From contig JADMLA020000022.1 of the NCBI GenBank assembly GCA_015482705.2, positions 1 to 30,000 of the forward strand: 30,000 bases of DNA, in the 5' to 3' direction. Positions 1 to 8,039 of the stretch are shown in pieces. A program made the position numbers and the translations under genes. This DNA comes from Prosthecochloris sp. (GTDB taxonomy: Bacteria > Bacteroidota > Chlorobiia > Chlorobiales > Chlorobiaceae). A model generated the notes under the pieces. That model was given only the letters and a program-made list of their open reading frames with translations, made no database searches and was not told the origin of the DNA. Numbering within the stretch: position 1 is the stretch's first letter; each line of letters begins with the position of its first letter.

Positions 1-162
1 CGCGAGCTGTGTCTCGAATGCGGAGTGAAGTTTATCGCGTGCCAGATGACGATGGATGTGTTCGGGTTTTCCAAGGAAGACTTCATCGACGGCGTGGAGT
101 TTGCAGGAGCGGCCATGTTTCTCGAGTACGCAGCCGACGCGGATATTCAGCTGTTCATCTGA
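1..162 (+). CDS. DsrE/DsrF-like family protein, 3' end only
   Basis: Frame 1 is open from the window edge to a TGA at 160-162, giving the last 53 residues of a protein. The tail has a conserved cysteine region (CLECGVKFIACQMTMDVFG) followed by an acidic helix and a terminal IQLFI strand. This resembles the C-terminus of the DsrE/DsrF/DrsH-like (DsrE2, peroxiredoxin-like) family, whose members carry or relay sulfane sulfur. The next gene on the same strand is sat, about 330 bp away, so the gene borders the sulfite-oxidation cassette, and a role in sulfur trafficking is inferred from that. The start and N-terminal domains lie outside the window. The family call is by motif resemblance only. Confidence 0.7.
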   Translation, partial: RELCLECGVKFIACQMTMDVFGFSKEDFIDGVEFAGAAMFLEYAADADIQLFI

Positions 163-492
163 GGTTTTCCAAAAAAACTCTCTTATGAAGAATGATAAGA
201 TCCTTCATCGTTGCATGAGTGTTTTGCATTTTACGATCGTTAACATCGGCGGATTTAAAGAATAAAAAGTATCTGTCGATCAGAATGGCGTTGGATTTCA
301 GTGATAAATAAAGTGGAGAGAGCACTGCTTATTGTGCTTGATGGAACAAAAAAAATCCGGTTGTCTGTTTTTTACAATGTTTGATAATTGTTGTGAAATT
401 CGGTAAAATTACATCTCGTCTGGTTTTTTTGTTTCATCCCCTTAAAGGTTGTTTGCTTCGCAAGAGCCTCTGTAACATAAAAACAGAATCAC
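163..492. other. Intergenic region upstream of sat
   Basis: No convincing gene is present in these 330 bp. Just after the DsrE-like stop is an imperfect hairpin at 185-208: ATGAAGAAT pairs with ATCCTTCAT with one mismatch, loop GATAAG. It has no clean T-run directly after it, so it is at best a weak transcript end. The second half is AT-rich and holds the probable sat promoter. Confidence 0.5.
381..409 (+). promoter_or_regulatory. Candidate sigma-70-type promoter for sat
   Basis: TTGATA at 381-386 and TAAAAT at 404-409 are separated by exactly 17 bp. Each hexamer matches five of six consensus bases. Transcription would begin near 416, leaving a leader of roughly 75 nt before the sat start codon. 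This is a pattern match only. Confidence 0.45.
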
Positions 493-1707
493 ATGTCGTT
501 AGTCAATCCGCATGGTAGGGAAAAGGTTTTAAAGCCACTCTTATTGACTGGTGGGGAGTTACGAGAGGAACGAGAAAAAGCGAGATCACTCAAGGAAGTG
601 CGTCTGTCTTCCCGAGAAACCGGTGATCTTATCATGCTCGGTATAGGAGGTTTTTCTCCACTGGAAGGATTTATGAACCAGGCTGACTGGAAGAGTAGTG
701 TCGACAGCTGTATGATGGCTGACGGTACGTTCTGGCCGATTCCCGTTACGCTTTCTGCAAGCAGGGAGAAAGCCGATAGCCTGAGTGTGGGCGAGGAGGT
801 CGCTCTTGTCGACGACGAGTCAGGTGAGCTGATGGGAAGCTTGGTCGTCGAGGAGAAGTACACGATTGACAAGGCTCATGAATGCCGGGAGGTGTTCAAG
901 ACCGACGATGCAGAGCATCCCGGTGTCCTGAAGGTTATGGAGCAAGGTGAAGTGAATCTCGGTGGCCCGGTGAAGGTTTTCAGTGAAGGGACTTTTCCTT
1001 CAGAATTTGAAGGAATCTACATGACTCCCGTTCAGACGAGGAAGCTTTTTATGGAAAACGGCTGGAGCACCGTTGCGGCTTTCCAGACAAGAAACCCCAT
1101 GCACCGCTCCCACGAATACCTTGTAAAGATCGCAATCGAAATATGTGACGGTGTTTTAATTCACCAGCTTCTCGGTAAACTCAAGCCCGGTGATATTCCT
1201 GCCGACGTCAGAAAGGAGTGCATCAACGCTCTTATGGAGAATTACTTTGTCAGGGGGACCTGCATCCAGGCCGGGTATCCGCTCGATATGCGGTATGCCG
1301 GCCCGAGAGAGGCGCTTCTGCATGCGTTATTCAGACAGAATTTCGGATGCAGCCACCTCATTGTCGGAAGGGATCATGCGGGTGTCGGTGATTTCTACGG
1401 TCCCTTCGATGCCCACCATATTTTTGATGAGATTCCGGAAGATGCACTTGAAACCAAACCGCTGAAGATAGACTGGACGTTTTACTGCTATAAATGCGAC
1501 GGGATGGCTTCCATGAAGACATGCCCGCATGATAAAGAAGACCGGTTGAATGTCAGCGGTACCGGACTGAGAAAAATGCTTTCCGAAGGTGAAGCGGTTC
1601 CTGATCATTTCAGCCGTCCTGAAGTTCTTGAAATTCTCAAAGAATACTATGCAGGGCTTTCCGAGAAGGTCGAGGTCAAAGTGCACACTCATGCGGAAGG
1701 AAAGTGA
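493..1707 (+). CDS. sat: Sulfate adenylyltransferase (ATP sulfurylase)
   Basis: This 404-residue protein is the dissimilatory-type ATP sulfurylase. In a sulfur oxidiser it runs in the ATP-forming direction: APS plus pyrophosphate gives ATP plus sulfate, in the cytoplasm. Seen in the sequence: the N-terminal RETGDLIMLGIGGFSPLEGFM region; the nucleotide-binding QTRNPMHRSHEY motif near residue 198, which combines the QXRNP and HxxH elements; and GRDHAGVGDFYGPFDAH near residue 292. There is no fused APS kinase domain, and the length is normal for single-domain Sat. The ATG at 493 is chosen because the SLVNPHG N-terminus is typical of the family; no strong Shine-Dalgarno precedes it. It heads the sat-aprBA-qmoABC cluster, with 137 bp before aprB. 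Confidence 0.96.
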   Translation: MSLVNPHGREKVLKPLLLTGGELREEREKARSLKEVRLSSRETGDLIMLGIGGFSPLEGFMNQADWKSSVDSCMMADGTFWPIPVTLSASREKADSLSVGEEVALVDDESGELMGSLVVEEKYTIDKAHECREVFKTDDAEHPGVLKVMEQGEVNLGGPVKVFSEGTFPSEFEGIYMTPVQTRKLFMENGWSTVAAFQTRNPMHRSHEYLVKIAIEICDGVLIHQLLGKLKPGDIPADVRKECINALMENYFVRGTCIQAGYPLDMRYAGPREALLHALFRQNFGCSHLIVGRDHAGVGDFYGPFDAHHIFDEIPEDALETKPLKIDWTFYCYKCDGMASMKTCPHDKEDRLNVSGTGLRKMLSEGEAVPDHFSRPEVLEILKEYYAGLSEKVEVKVHTHAEGK

Positions 1708-1830
1708 GCGTTTCTGTTGTTTGCTTTGTCGACGGTTACTCCTAAAACCGGCCGGCAACTCTGATTTTTCTTTGTAGTTATACTTCCAATGGCTTTGTAA
1801 ATCGCAGGCATTGTCTGCAACTATTCGGTA

Positions 1831-1837
1831 AAGGAGG
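1831..1837 (+). promoter_or_regulatory. Strong ribosome binding site of aprB
   Basis: AAGGAGG lies 7 nt before the aprB ATG at 1845. It is one of the best Shine-Dalgarno matches in the window and contrasts with the weak site of sat, which suggests high translation of the APS reductase. Confidence 0.75.
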
Positions 1838-1844
1838 ACCAATT

Positions 1845-2267
1845 ATGCCGAGTTTTGTAATTAAGGAGAAATGTGACGGCTGTAAAGGGCAGGAAAGGAC
1901 AGCGTGTATGTATATCTGTCCCAATGACCTTATGAAGCTCGATGTCGACAGGATGCTGGCATGGAATCAGGAGCCCGACCAGTGCTGGGAATGTTACAAC
2001 TGTGTGAAGATCTGTCCACAGCAGGCTATCGAGGTCAGGGGTTATGCAGATTTTGTGCCCCTTGGGGGAAACGTTATTCCCTTAAGAGGTACCGATGCAA
2101 TCATGTGGACCATCAAATTCCGCAACGGTACGCTCAAAAGGTACAAGTTCCCGATCAGAACTACTGCAGAAGGTTCTGTTGATCTCTATACAGGCAAGCC
2201 GGAACCCGATTACGCCAACCTCAAGAAGCCGGGTTTCTTTAACATGCCGGAATATCCAACACTATAA
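1845..2267 (+). CDS. aprB: Adenylylsulfate reductase, beta (iron-sulfur) subunit
   Basis: This 140-residue protein carries two [4Fe-4S] clusters of dissimilatory APS reductase and passes electrons between the AprA flavin and the Qmo membrane complex. The first cluster ligands appear as Cys10, 13, 21 and 25 (CDGCKGQERTACMYICP) and the second as Cys47, 50, 53 and 57 (CWECYNCVKICP). The insertion between the second and third cysteines of the first motif is typical of AprB. The remainder forms a beta segment and a C-terminal tail (residues about 105-140, ending NMPEYPTL) that in known structures wraps around AprA. The gene is intact, has a strong ribosome binding site, and lies 29 bp before aprA. 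Confidence 0.96.
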   Translation: MPSFVIKEKCDGCKGQERTACMYICPNDLMKLDVDRMLAWNQEPDQCWECYNCVKICPQQAIEVRGYADFVPLGGNVIPLRGTDAIMWTIKFRNGTLKRYKFPIRTTAEGSVDLYTGKPEPDYANLKKPGFFNMPEYPTL

Positions 2268-2296
2268 CACAATCAAAATTGGTTAAGGAGGAATCA

Positions 2297-4273
2297 ATGG
2301 GAGTTGAAAAAAACGAATTTAAATATTGCGAGAAGCCGGAAGTTGTTACTGTAGATACGGATATTCTGCTTATTGGCGGTGGAATGGCTTGCTGCGGTGC
2401 TGCATATGAGGCTGGCAAGTGGGCGACACCGAAAGGAATAAGGATCACCATGGTTGACAAGGCGGCGACCGACAGAAGCGGTGCTGTTGCGCAGGGGCTT
2501 TCAGCTATCAATACTTATTGTGGCGAAAACGATCCTGCGGATTATGTGAAATATGTCAGAAAAGACCTTATGGGCGTTATCCGGGAGGATCTTGTCTATG
2601 ATCTCGGCAGGCACGTTGACAATTCAGTCCATCTGTTCGAAGAATGGGGACTTCCTGTGTGGAAGCGCTCTGAGGACGGTTCCACTCAGGATGGTTCAAA
2701 ACCTGCGCCGAAACTGACTGAAGGCGGTAAACCCGTTAGGTCGGGACGATGGCAGATCATGATCAACGGTGAATCCTATAAAGTTATCGTTGCCGAAGCT
2801 GCAAAAAAGGCCCTTGAATATAACAGAAAAGAGACCGGTGTCGATCAGAACCATTTTGAAAGGGTTTTCATCAGTGAGCTGATTCATGATAAAAACGATC
2901 CTAACAGAGTCGCCGGTGCTATCGGTTTCAGTGTAAGGGAAAACAAGGTATACGTCTTTACCGCAAAGACCATGCTGCTTGCTTGTGGTGGTGCGGTTAA
3001 CGTTTACAGACCTCGTTCGACTGCCGAAGGCCAGGGCCGTGCATGGTATCCTGTCTGGAACGCCGGTACCACGTATGCATTGGCTGCTCAGGCCGGTGCC
3101 GAACTGGTTCTTATGGAAAACAGGTTTGTGCCTGCTCGATTCAAGGATGGATACGGTCCTGTTGGTGCCTGGTTCCTGTTCTTCAAGTGTAAGGCGACCA
3201 ACTCTCTCGGGGAAGACTACTGCTCTACGAATCTCGGAGCGGCGAATAAAGATTTCGGAAAATATGCTGAAGATCCTCATCAGCTCACGACAGCGATGAG
3301 AAACCATATGATGATGATCGACATGAAAGCCGGCAAAGGGCCTATTCTGATGCGTACCCATGAGGCTATGCAGGCTCTGGGTGAGACCATGACACCGAAA
3401 CAGATGAAGCACCTCGAAGCCGAGGCATGGGAAGATTTCCTCGATATGTGTATCGGTCAGGCCGTTGTCTGGGCGGGTAACAACATCGAGCCGGATAAAC
3501 TTCCGTCCGAGCTGATGCCAACCGAACCGTATCTTCTCGGTTCACATGCAGGCTGTGCTGGAATCTGGGTGAGTGGTCCTGGCGATGTCGCCGGTATTCC
3601 GGATGAATGGCATTGGGGCTATAACAGAATGACCACGGTCGACGGTCTCTTTACTGCAGGTGACGGTGTGGGTGCTTCAGGGCACAAGTTCTCTTCGGGT
3701 TCTCATGCTGAAGGGCGAATTGCAGGAAAGGCAATGACAGCTTACTGCCTGGACCATGCTGATTACAAACCGGAGCTTGGCAGGGATGTCGATGAGGTTA
3801 TTGCTGAAATCTATCTACCGATGGAGGTTTTCGGTAAAAACAAGGATTACAGCACCGATACCGAGGTCAATCCGAACTATATCAAGCCAAAAATGTTTCA
3901 GGCAAGGCTCCAGAAGATCATGGACGAGTATGTGGCCGGTGTCTCTACCTGGTATACCACGAGTAAGACCATGCTCGAGAAAGGACTGGAGCACCTTACC
4001 TTGCTCAAGGAGGATGCCGAAAAAATGGCAGCCGAAGATCTTCATGAACTGATGAGATGCTGGGAGAACTATCATCGTCTGATGGCCGGTGAAGCGCATG
4101 CGCAGCACATTCTGTTCAGGGAAGATACACGCTACCCAGGCTACTATTTCAGGGCTGATCATTTCTATGTCGATGACGAGAACTGGAGGTGCTTCACCAT
4201 TTCCAAGTATGACAGGGATTCTCATACATGGAGCCTCTCGAAGAGGGATTACGTTCAGGTTGTGCCGGATTAG
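2297..4273 (+). CDS. aprA: Adenylylsulfate reductase, alpha (FAD) subunit
   Basis: This 658-residue catalytic subunit interconverts APS and sulfite plus AMP; here it probably runs in the oxidative direction (sulfite plus AMP to APS). It belongs to the fumarate reductase/succinate dehydrogenase flavoprotein fold. Seen: an N-terminal FAD dinucleotide-binding glycine motif (LLIGGGMACCGAAYEAG, residues 25-40); the GRWQIMINGESYK region; and the C-terminal flavin segment GLFTAGDGVGASGHKFSSGS. The reading frame extends upstream to a TTG at 2279, but the ATG at 2297 is preferred because AAGGAGG (2285-2291) sits 5 nt before it. The length is normal for AprA. A GC-rich hairpin follows the stop. Confidence 0.96.
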   Translation: MGVEKNEFKYCEKPEVVTVDTDILLIGGGMACCGAAYEAGKWATPKGIRITMVDKAATDRSGAVAQGLSAINTYCGENDPADYVKYVRKDLMGVIREDLVYDLGRHVDNSVHLFEEWGLPVWKRSEDGSTQDGSKPAPKLTEGGKPVRSGRWQIMINGESYKVIVAEAAKKALEYNRKETGVDQNHFERVFISELIHDKNDPNRVAGAIGFSVRENKVYVFTAKTMLLACGGAVNVYRPRSTAEGQGRAWYPVWNAGTTYALAAQAGAELVLMENRFVPARFKDGYGPVGAWFLFFKCKATNSLGEDYCSTNLGAANKDFGKYAEDPHQLTTAMRNHMMMIDMKAGKGPILMRTHEAMQALGETMTPKQMKHLEAEAWEDFLDMCIGQAVVWAGNNIEPDKLPSELMPTEPYLLGSHAGCAGIWVSGPGDVAGIPDEWHWGYNRMTTVDGLFTAGDGVGASGHKFSSGSHAEGRIAGKAMTAYCLDHADYKPELGRDVDEVIAEIYLPMEVFGKNKDYSTDTEVNPNYIKPKMFQARLQKIMDEYVAGVSTWYTTSKTMLEKGLEHLTLLKEDAEKMAAEDLHELMRCWENYHRLMAGEAHAQHILFREDTRYPGYYFRADHFYVDDENWRCFTISKYDRDSHTWSLSKRDYVQVVPD

Positions 4274-4304
4274 TCCGTGACATTTGTGACGTAGCCCGAA
4301 GAAT

Positions 4305-4329
4305 ATCCCCGAGGTTCGGCCTCGGGGAT
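4305..4329 (+). terminator. GC-rich hairpin between aprA and qmoA
   Basis: A perfect 10-bp stem, ATCCCCGAGG (4305-4314) with CCTCGGGGAT (4320-4329), encloses the loop TTCGG. The following sequence TACTTTATTTG is T-rich but interrupted. It may act as a partial terminator or as a 3' stabilising structure for the apr transcript, splitting aprBA from qmoABC. Confidence 0.6.
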
Positions 4330-4373
4330 TACTTTATTTGCAGAAATACAATGCATGAAGAGAGACTGAGAAG

Positions 4374-4401
4374 TTTACAATTTCTGTCCAAAGATTATCA
4401 G
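4374..4401 (+). promoter_or_regulatory. Possible internal promoter for qmoABC
   Basis: TTTACA (4374-4379, five of six) and TATCAG (4396-4401, four of six) are spaced by 16 bp. They lie between the aprA hairpin and the qmoA ATG at 4424. The position is suggestive but the match is modest. Confidence 0.25.
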
Positions 4402-4423
4402 TGTTTATCCGCAGAGGAAAATC

Positions 4424-5665
4424 ATGTCAGTTGAAACTGTTTTAATTGTCGGAGGTGGTATAAGCGGGATCACCGCTGCGGTTGAAGCCGCAGAGGTTGG
4501 CTACAATACGATTATTGTTGAGAAGAACCCTTACCTCGGAGGAAGGGTCGCTCAGTTGAACAAGTATTTCCCCAAGCTTTGTCCGCCCTACTGTGGTCTG
4601 GAGATGAACTTCAGACGAATCAAGCCAAATCCCAAAATAACCGTTTACACGATGACCCAGGTCGAGGAGGTAAGCGGGGACGAGGGAAACTACAAGGTCA
4701 GGCTCAAGGTGAGTCCAAGATATGTCAATGAAAAATGTACGGCATGCGATGCCTGCGCCGAGGTATGTCCGGTAGAGACGTCGAATGACTTTAACTTCGG
4801 GATGGACAAGACCAAGGCGATACATCTGCCGCATGAAATGGCATATCCCATGAGGTACGTCGTTGACAGGGATGCCTGTACCGATTCATCCTGTAGTAAA
4901 TGTGTCGAAGCATGCAAGTATGATGCAATAGACTTAAACATGGAGCCCGAAACCGTTGCGTTGAACGTTGGCAGTATTGTTTATGCAACCGGCTGGAATC
5001 CTTATGATGCCTCGAAAATGGATAATCTGAGGTACGGTCAGGTGAAAAACGTCATTACCAACATGATGATGGAGCGACTTGCTTCGCCGAACGGTCCGAC
5101 AAAAGGAAAGATTCTGAGACCTTCGGATAACAAGGAGGCCAAGAAAGTTGTTTTTGTGCAGTGTGCCGGATCCAGAGATGAAGAGCACTTGAACTACTGT
5201 TCTGCAATTTGTTGCATGGCTTCTCTCAAACAGGCAACCTATGTCAGGGAACAGTATCCTGATTCACAGGTTGTCGTCGCATACATCGATCTGAGAACCC
5301 CCGGTAAATATGAGGATTTTCTCAACAGGGTGAAGGCGGATGAAAGTATAAAACTGATGAAAGGCAAGATCGCCAAAATAGAGGAAGATCCTGCAACTGG
5401 CGGTGTCATCGTTACTTCCGAAGATGTAGAAGGCGGAGAAAAGATCTATGAAAAAGCAGATATGGTGGTTTTGGCTACCGGTATGGCTGCTGCTGTTTCC
5501 GAAAACGCTCCGTTGAATCTCGAGGAGAACGGATTTATCGTTACAGGCAACTCTCCCGGTATTTATTCTACAGGCGTGGCTAAAAGGCCCTCAGACGTTA
5601 CCACGTCCATACAGGATGCCACCGGAGTGGCATTGAAAAGCATTCAAAGTCTTGTGAGGAGTTAA
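4424..5665 (+). CDS. qmoA: Quinone-interacting membrane-bound oxidoreductase subunit QmoA
   Basis: This 413-residue cytoplasmic flavoprotein resembles HdrA of heterodisulfide reductases. It begins with an FAD-binding Rossmann motif (LIVGGGISGITAAVEA, residues 7-22), then has a second glycine/tyrosine region (YLGGRVAQLNKYFPKLCPPYCG). Ferredoxin-like cysteines start near residue 105 (CTACDACAEVCPVE), and a second group starts near residue 152 (CTDSSCSKCVEACKYDA). An HdrA-type signature, CAGSRDEEHLNYCSAICC, lies near residue 247. With QmoB and QmoC it links AprBA electrons to menaquinone. AGAGGA (4413-4418) precedes the ATG. The stop is only 3 nt before qmoB, so the two are translated as one operon. 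Confidence 0.95.
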   Translation: MSVETVLIVGGGISGITAAVEAAEVGYNTIIVEKNPYLGGRVAQLNKYFPKLCPPYCGLEMNFRRIKPNPKITVYTMTQVEEVSGDEGNYKVRLKVSPRYVNEKCTACDACAEVCPVETSNDFNFGMDKTKAIHLPHEMAYPMRYVVDRDACTDSSCSKCVEACKYDAIDLNMEPETVALNVGSIVYATGWNPYDASKMDNLRYGQVKNVITNMMMERLASPNGPTKGKILRPSDNKEAKKVVFVQCAGSRDEEHLNYCSAICCMASLKQATYVREQYPDSQVVVAYIDLRTPGKYEDFLNRVKADESIKLMKGKIAKIEEDPATGGVIVTSEDVEGGEKIYEKADMVVLATGMAAAVSENAPLNLEENGFIVTGNSPGIYSTGVAKRPSDVTTSIQDATGVALKSIQSLVRS

Positions 5666-5668
5666 ACT

Positions 5669-7921
5669 ATGGCTGACGAAAAGAAAATAGGAGTGTATCT
5701 CTGCAGTGACTGCGGTATAGGAGAGGCTCTGGACGTTGAAGAACTCGAAAAGGTTGCGTCCAGTGAGTTCAGGGTGCCTGTGTGCAAGAAGCATCCGTTC
5801 CTTTGCAGCAGAGATGGTGTTCAGGTTATCAAGGATGATATAAACAACGGGGAGGTTAACAAGATCGTTATCGCTGCTTGTTCGCCGAGAGTCAACAACG
5901 ATGTGTTTGATTTCGACCCTTTGAAAACCGTTGTCGAGAGGGTGAATCTCCGGGAGCAGGTGGTTTGGACACAGCCTTCGGATGAGGCGTCCAGAGAACC
6001 GACCCAGATGATGGCTGCCGATTATTTGAGAATGGGAATTACACGAGCTGAAAAAGCTGAGCTGCCCGACCCCAAGATAACCGATGTCAATCGGACCGTT
6101 CTTGTTGTCGGCGGTGGTGTTACCGGCTTGACAGCGGCCCTTGAAGCGTCACAGGCCGGTTATAAAACGGTGTTGGTTGAAAAAGCTGCAGAACTTGGAG
6201 GATGGGCGAAAAAGATGTATCGGGTTTTTCCGACAAAACCGCCATTCGCCGAGCTCGAACAACCTACTGTTTCATCCAAGATCGATGCTGCTCGAAGCGA
6301 TAAGAATATCACCATACATACCAGCACTACGATTTCTTCAATCGAAGGAGGGCCTGGTGAGTACACGGTGACAATAGACCGAAGCGGAACATCTGAGACG
6401 TTCGATGCCGGCTCTATAGTTTTGGCTGCAGGTTGGAAACCTTATGATGCCGGAAAACTCGGTCATCTCGGGTACGGTAGATACAAGAATGTGGTGACAA
6501 ATCTCGAAATGGAGGAACTTGTCACAAACGGTAACGGCAAGGTGCTCAGGCCATCCGACGGCAAACCGGTTAAGAATGTTGTATTCATGCAATGTGCAGG
6601 GCAGCGGGATGAAAACCATGTGCCATACTGTTCTACGGTGTGTTGCAATGTATCACTGAAACAGGCGAAATATGTAAGAGAGTCAGACCCTGATGCTGGT
6701 GCTTTTATTATCTACAAGGATATGAGGACGATGGGGTTGTATGAAAACTTCTATAAATCAGCGCAGGACGACGAGGGAGTATTTCTCGCCAAAGGAGAAA
6801 TACTCGATATAGAAGAAGCCTCTGACGGGAGTCTTTATGTCGAAGTGGATAATCTTCTGCTCGGCAGGAAAATGAACATCCAGGCCGACATGGTCGTGCT
6901 GGCTACAGGTATGGTTTCGAGCATGGTCCCCGATGAGAAGGGGGTGAACAATCTTACCTCTGAATATATCGGAAACATAGTGAAAAAAGAGACGGAAGAC
7001 GGTGAAATCGAAGCACTGGAGCCCGAAAGCCTGATCCTTAACCTCAAATATCGCCAGGGGCCTGAAATGCCTCATCTGAAATGGGGCTTTCCTGACTCGC
7101 ATTTCATCTGCTTTCCTTATGAAACACGGCGAACAGGTATTTATTCTGCAGGAGCGGTACGCCATCCCATGGATGCGGTTCAGTCTGTAGCGGATGCAAC
7201 CGGAGCCGCATTGAAAGCCATACAGTGTCTCGAACTCACTGCAGAGGGAAGAGCCGTCCATCCCAGAACATGGGACAGGACGTACCCTGAAATACGATTT
7301 GAAAGCTGTACTCAGTGCAGAAGATGCACCGTCGAGTGTCCGTTCGGGGCTTACAATGAAAAAGCGGACGGAACTCCGCTTGAATTCCCGTCTCGTTGCC
7401 GCCGTTGCGGTGTCTGTATGGGAGCATGTCCGCAAAGGGTTATTTCATTCAAGGACTACAGTGTCGATATGATTTCATCTATGTTGAAATCCATTGAAGT
7501 TCCTGATGAAGGAACCTTTATTCTTGGTTTTGTCTGTGAAAACGACGCTTATCCCGCTTTTGATATGATGGGTCTGAACAGGATGAATATCAACCCCAAT
7601 ATCAGACTGATACCACTGCGATGCCTTGGTGGATTGAACCTCGTGTGGATTGCCGATGCCCTTTCCAAAGGGATCGATGGTATTCTACTCCTCGGATGTA
7701 AGTACGGGGATGATTACCAGTGCCATTATGTCAAGGGAAGCCAGATGGCAAATGAAAGGCTGGGAAAAGTTCAGGAAACACTCGATCGTCTCATGCTCGA
7801 AGCAGAAAGGGTCGAGCAGGTACAAATTGCAATAAATGAATGGGAAAAACTGCCTGGGATAATTGAGGAGTTTACCAAGAAGATCGATGATATTGGTGAA
7901 AATCCTTACAAGGGATTCTAA
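5669..7921 (+). CDS. qmoB: Quinone-interacting membrane-bound oxidoreductase subunit QmoB
   Basis: This 750-residue subunit joins an HdrA-like flavoprotein to an MvhD-like domain. Domains in order: a cysteine-containing N-terminal HdrA domain (residues 1-120, with CSDCGIGE and CSPR); the FAD glycine motif GGGVTGLTAALEASQAG near 146; an HdrA signature (CAGQRDENHVPYCSTVCC); two ferredoxin [4Fe-4S] motifs near residues 547 (CTQCRRCTVECP) and 577 (CRRCGVCMGACP); and a C-terminal MvhD/FrhD-type domain from about residue 615 (FVCENDAYPAFD, LRCLGG, GCKYGDDYQCHY). Its ribosome binding site (GAGGAG) lies inside the end of qmoA. The length and domain order are usual for QmoB. Confidence 0.95.
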   Translation: MADEKKIGVYLCSDCGIGEALDVEELEKVASSEFRVPVCKKHPFLCSRDGVQVIKDDINNGEVNKIVIAACSPRVNNDVFDFDPLKTVVERVNLREQVVWTQPSDEASREPTQMMAADYLRMGITRAEKAELPDPKITDVNRTVLVVGGGVTGLTAALEASQAGYKTVLVEKAAELGGWAKKMYRVFPTKPPFAELEQPTVSSKIDAARSDKNITIHTSTTISSIEGGPGEYTVTIDRSGTSETFDAGSIVLAAGWKPYDAGKLGHLGYGRYKNVVTNLEMEELVTNGNGKVLRPSDGKPVKNVVFMQCAGQRDENHVPYCSTVCCNVSLKQAKYVRESDPDAGAFIIYKDMRTMGLYENFYKSAQDDEGVFLAKGEILDIEEASDGSLYVEVDNLLLGRKMNIQADMVVLATGMVSSMVPDEKGVNNLTSEYIGNIVKKETEDGEIEALEPESLILNLKYRQGPEMPHLKWGFPDSHFICFPYETRRTGIYSAGAVRHPMDAVQSVADATGAALKAIQCLELTAEGRAVHPRTWDRTYPEIRFESCTQCRRCTVECPFGAYNEKADGTPLEFPSRCRRCGVCMGACPQRVISFKDYSVDMISSMLKSIEVPDEGTFILGFVCENDAYPAFDMMGLNRMNINPNIRLIPLRCLGGLNLVWIADALSKGIDGILLLGCKYGDDYQCHYVKGSQMANERLGKVQETLDRLMLEAERVEQVQIAINEWEKLPGIIEEFTKKIDDIGENPYKGF

Positions 7922-7940
7922 TAACAATAACCGCAGACAG

Positions 7941-8004
7941 CAACGCGAAAAAGCGTGATCATGTATCTTTCAAAGGAAAGATCCGAATAGGTTTCGACGC
8001 GTTG
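7941..8004 (+). other. Structured gap between qmoB and qmoC
   Basis: The 118-nt spacer is unusually long for this operon. CAACGCG (7941-7947) can pair with CGCGTTG (7998-8004), enclosing a hairpin ATCTTTC (7965-7971) with GAAAGAT (7976-7982). The qmoC ribosome binding site GGAGGT (8029-8034) lies just downstream. No known RNA family was recognised. It could tune qmoC translation or mark an RNA processing site. Confidence 0.35.
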
Positions 8005-8039
8005 TCCTGGTTGTAGAGCTGTAAATGTGGAGGTAATAT

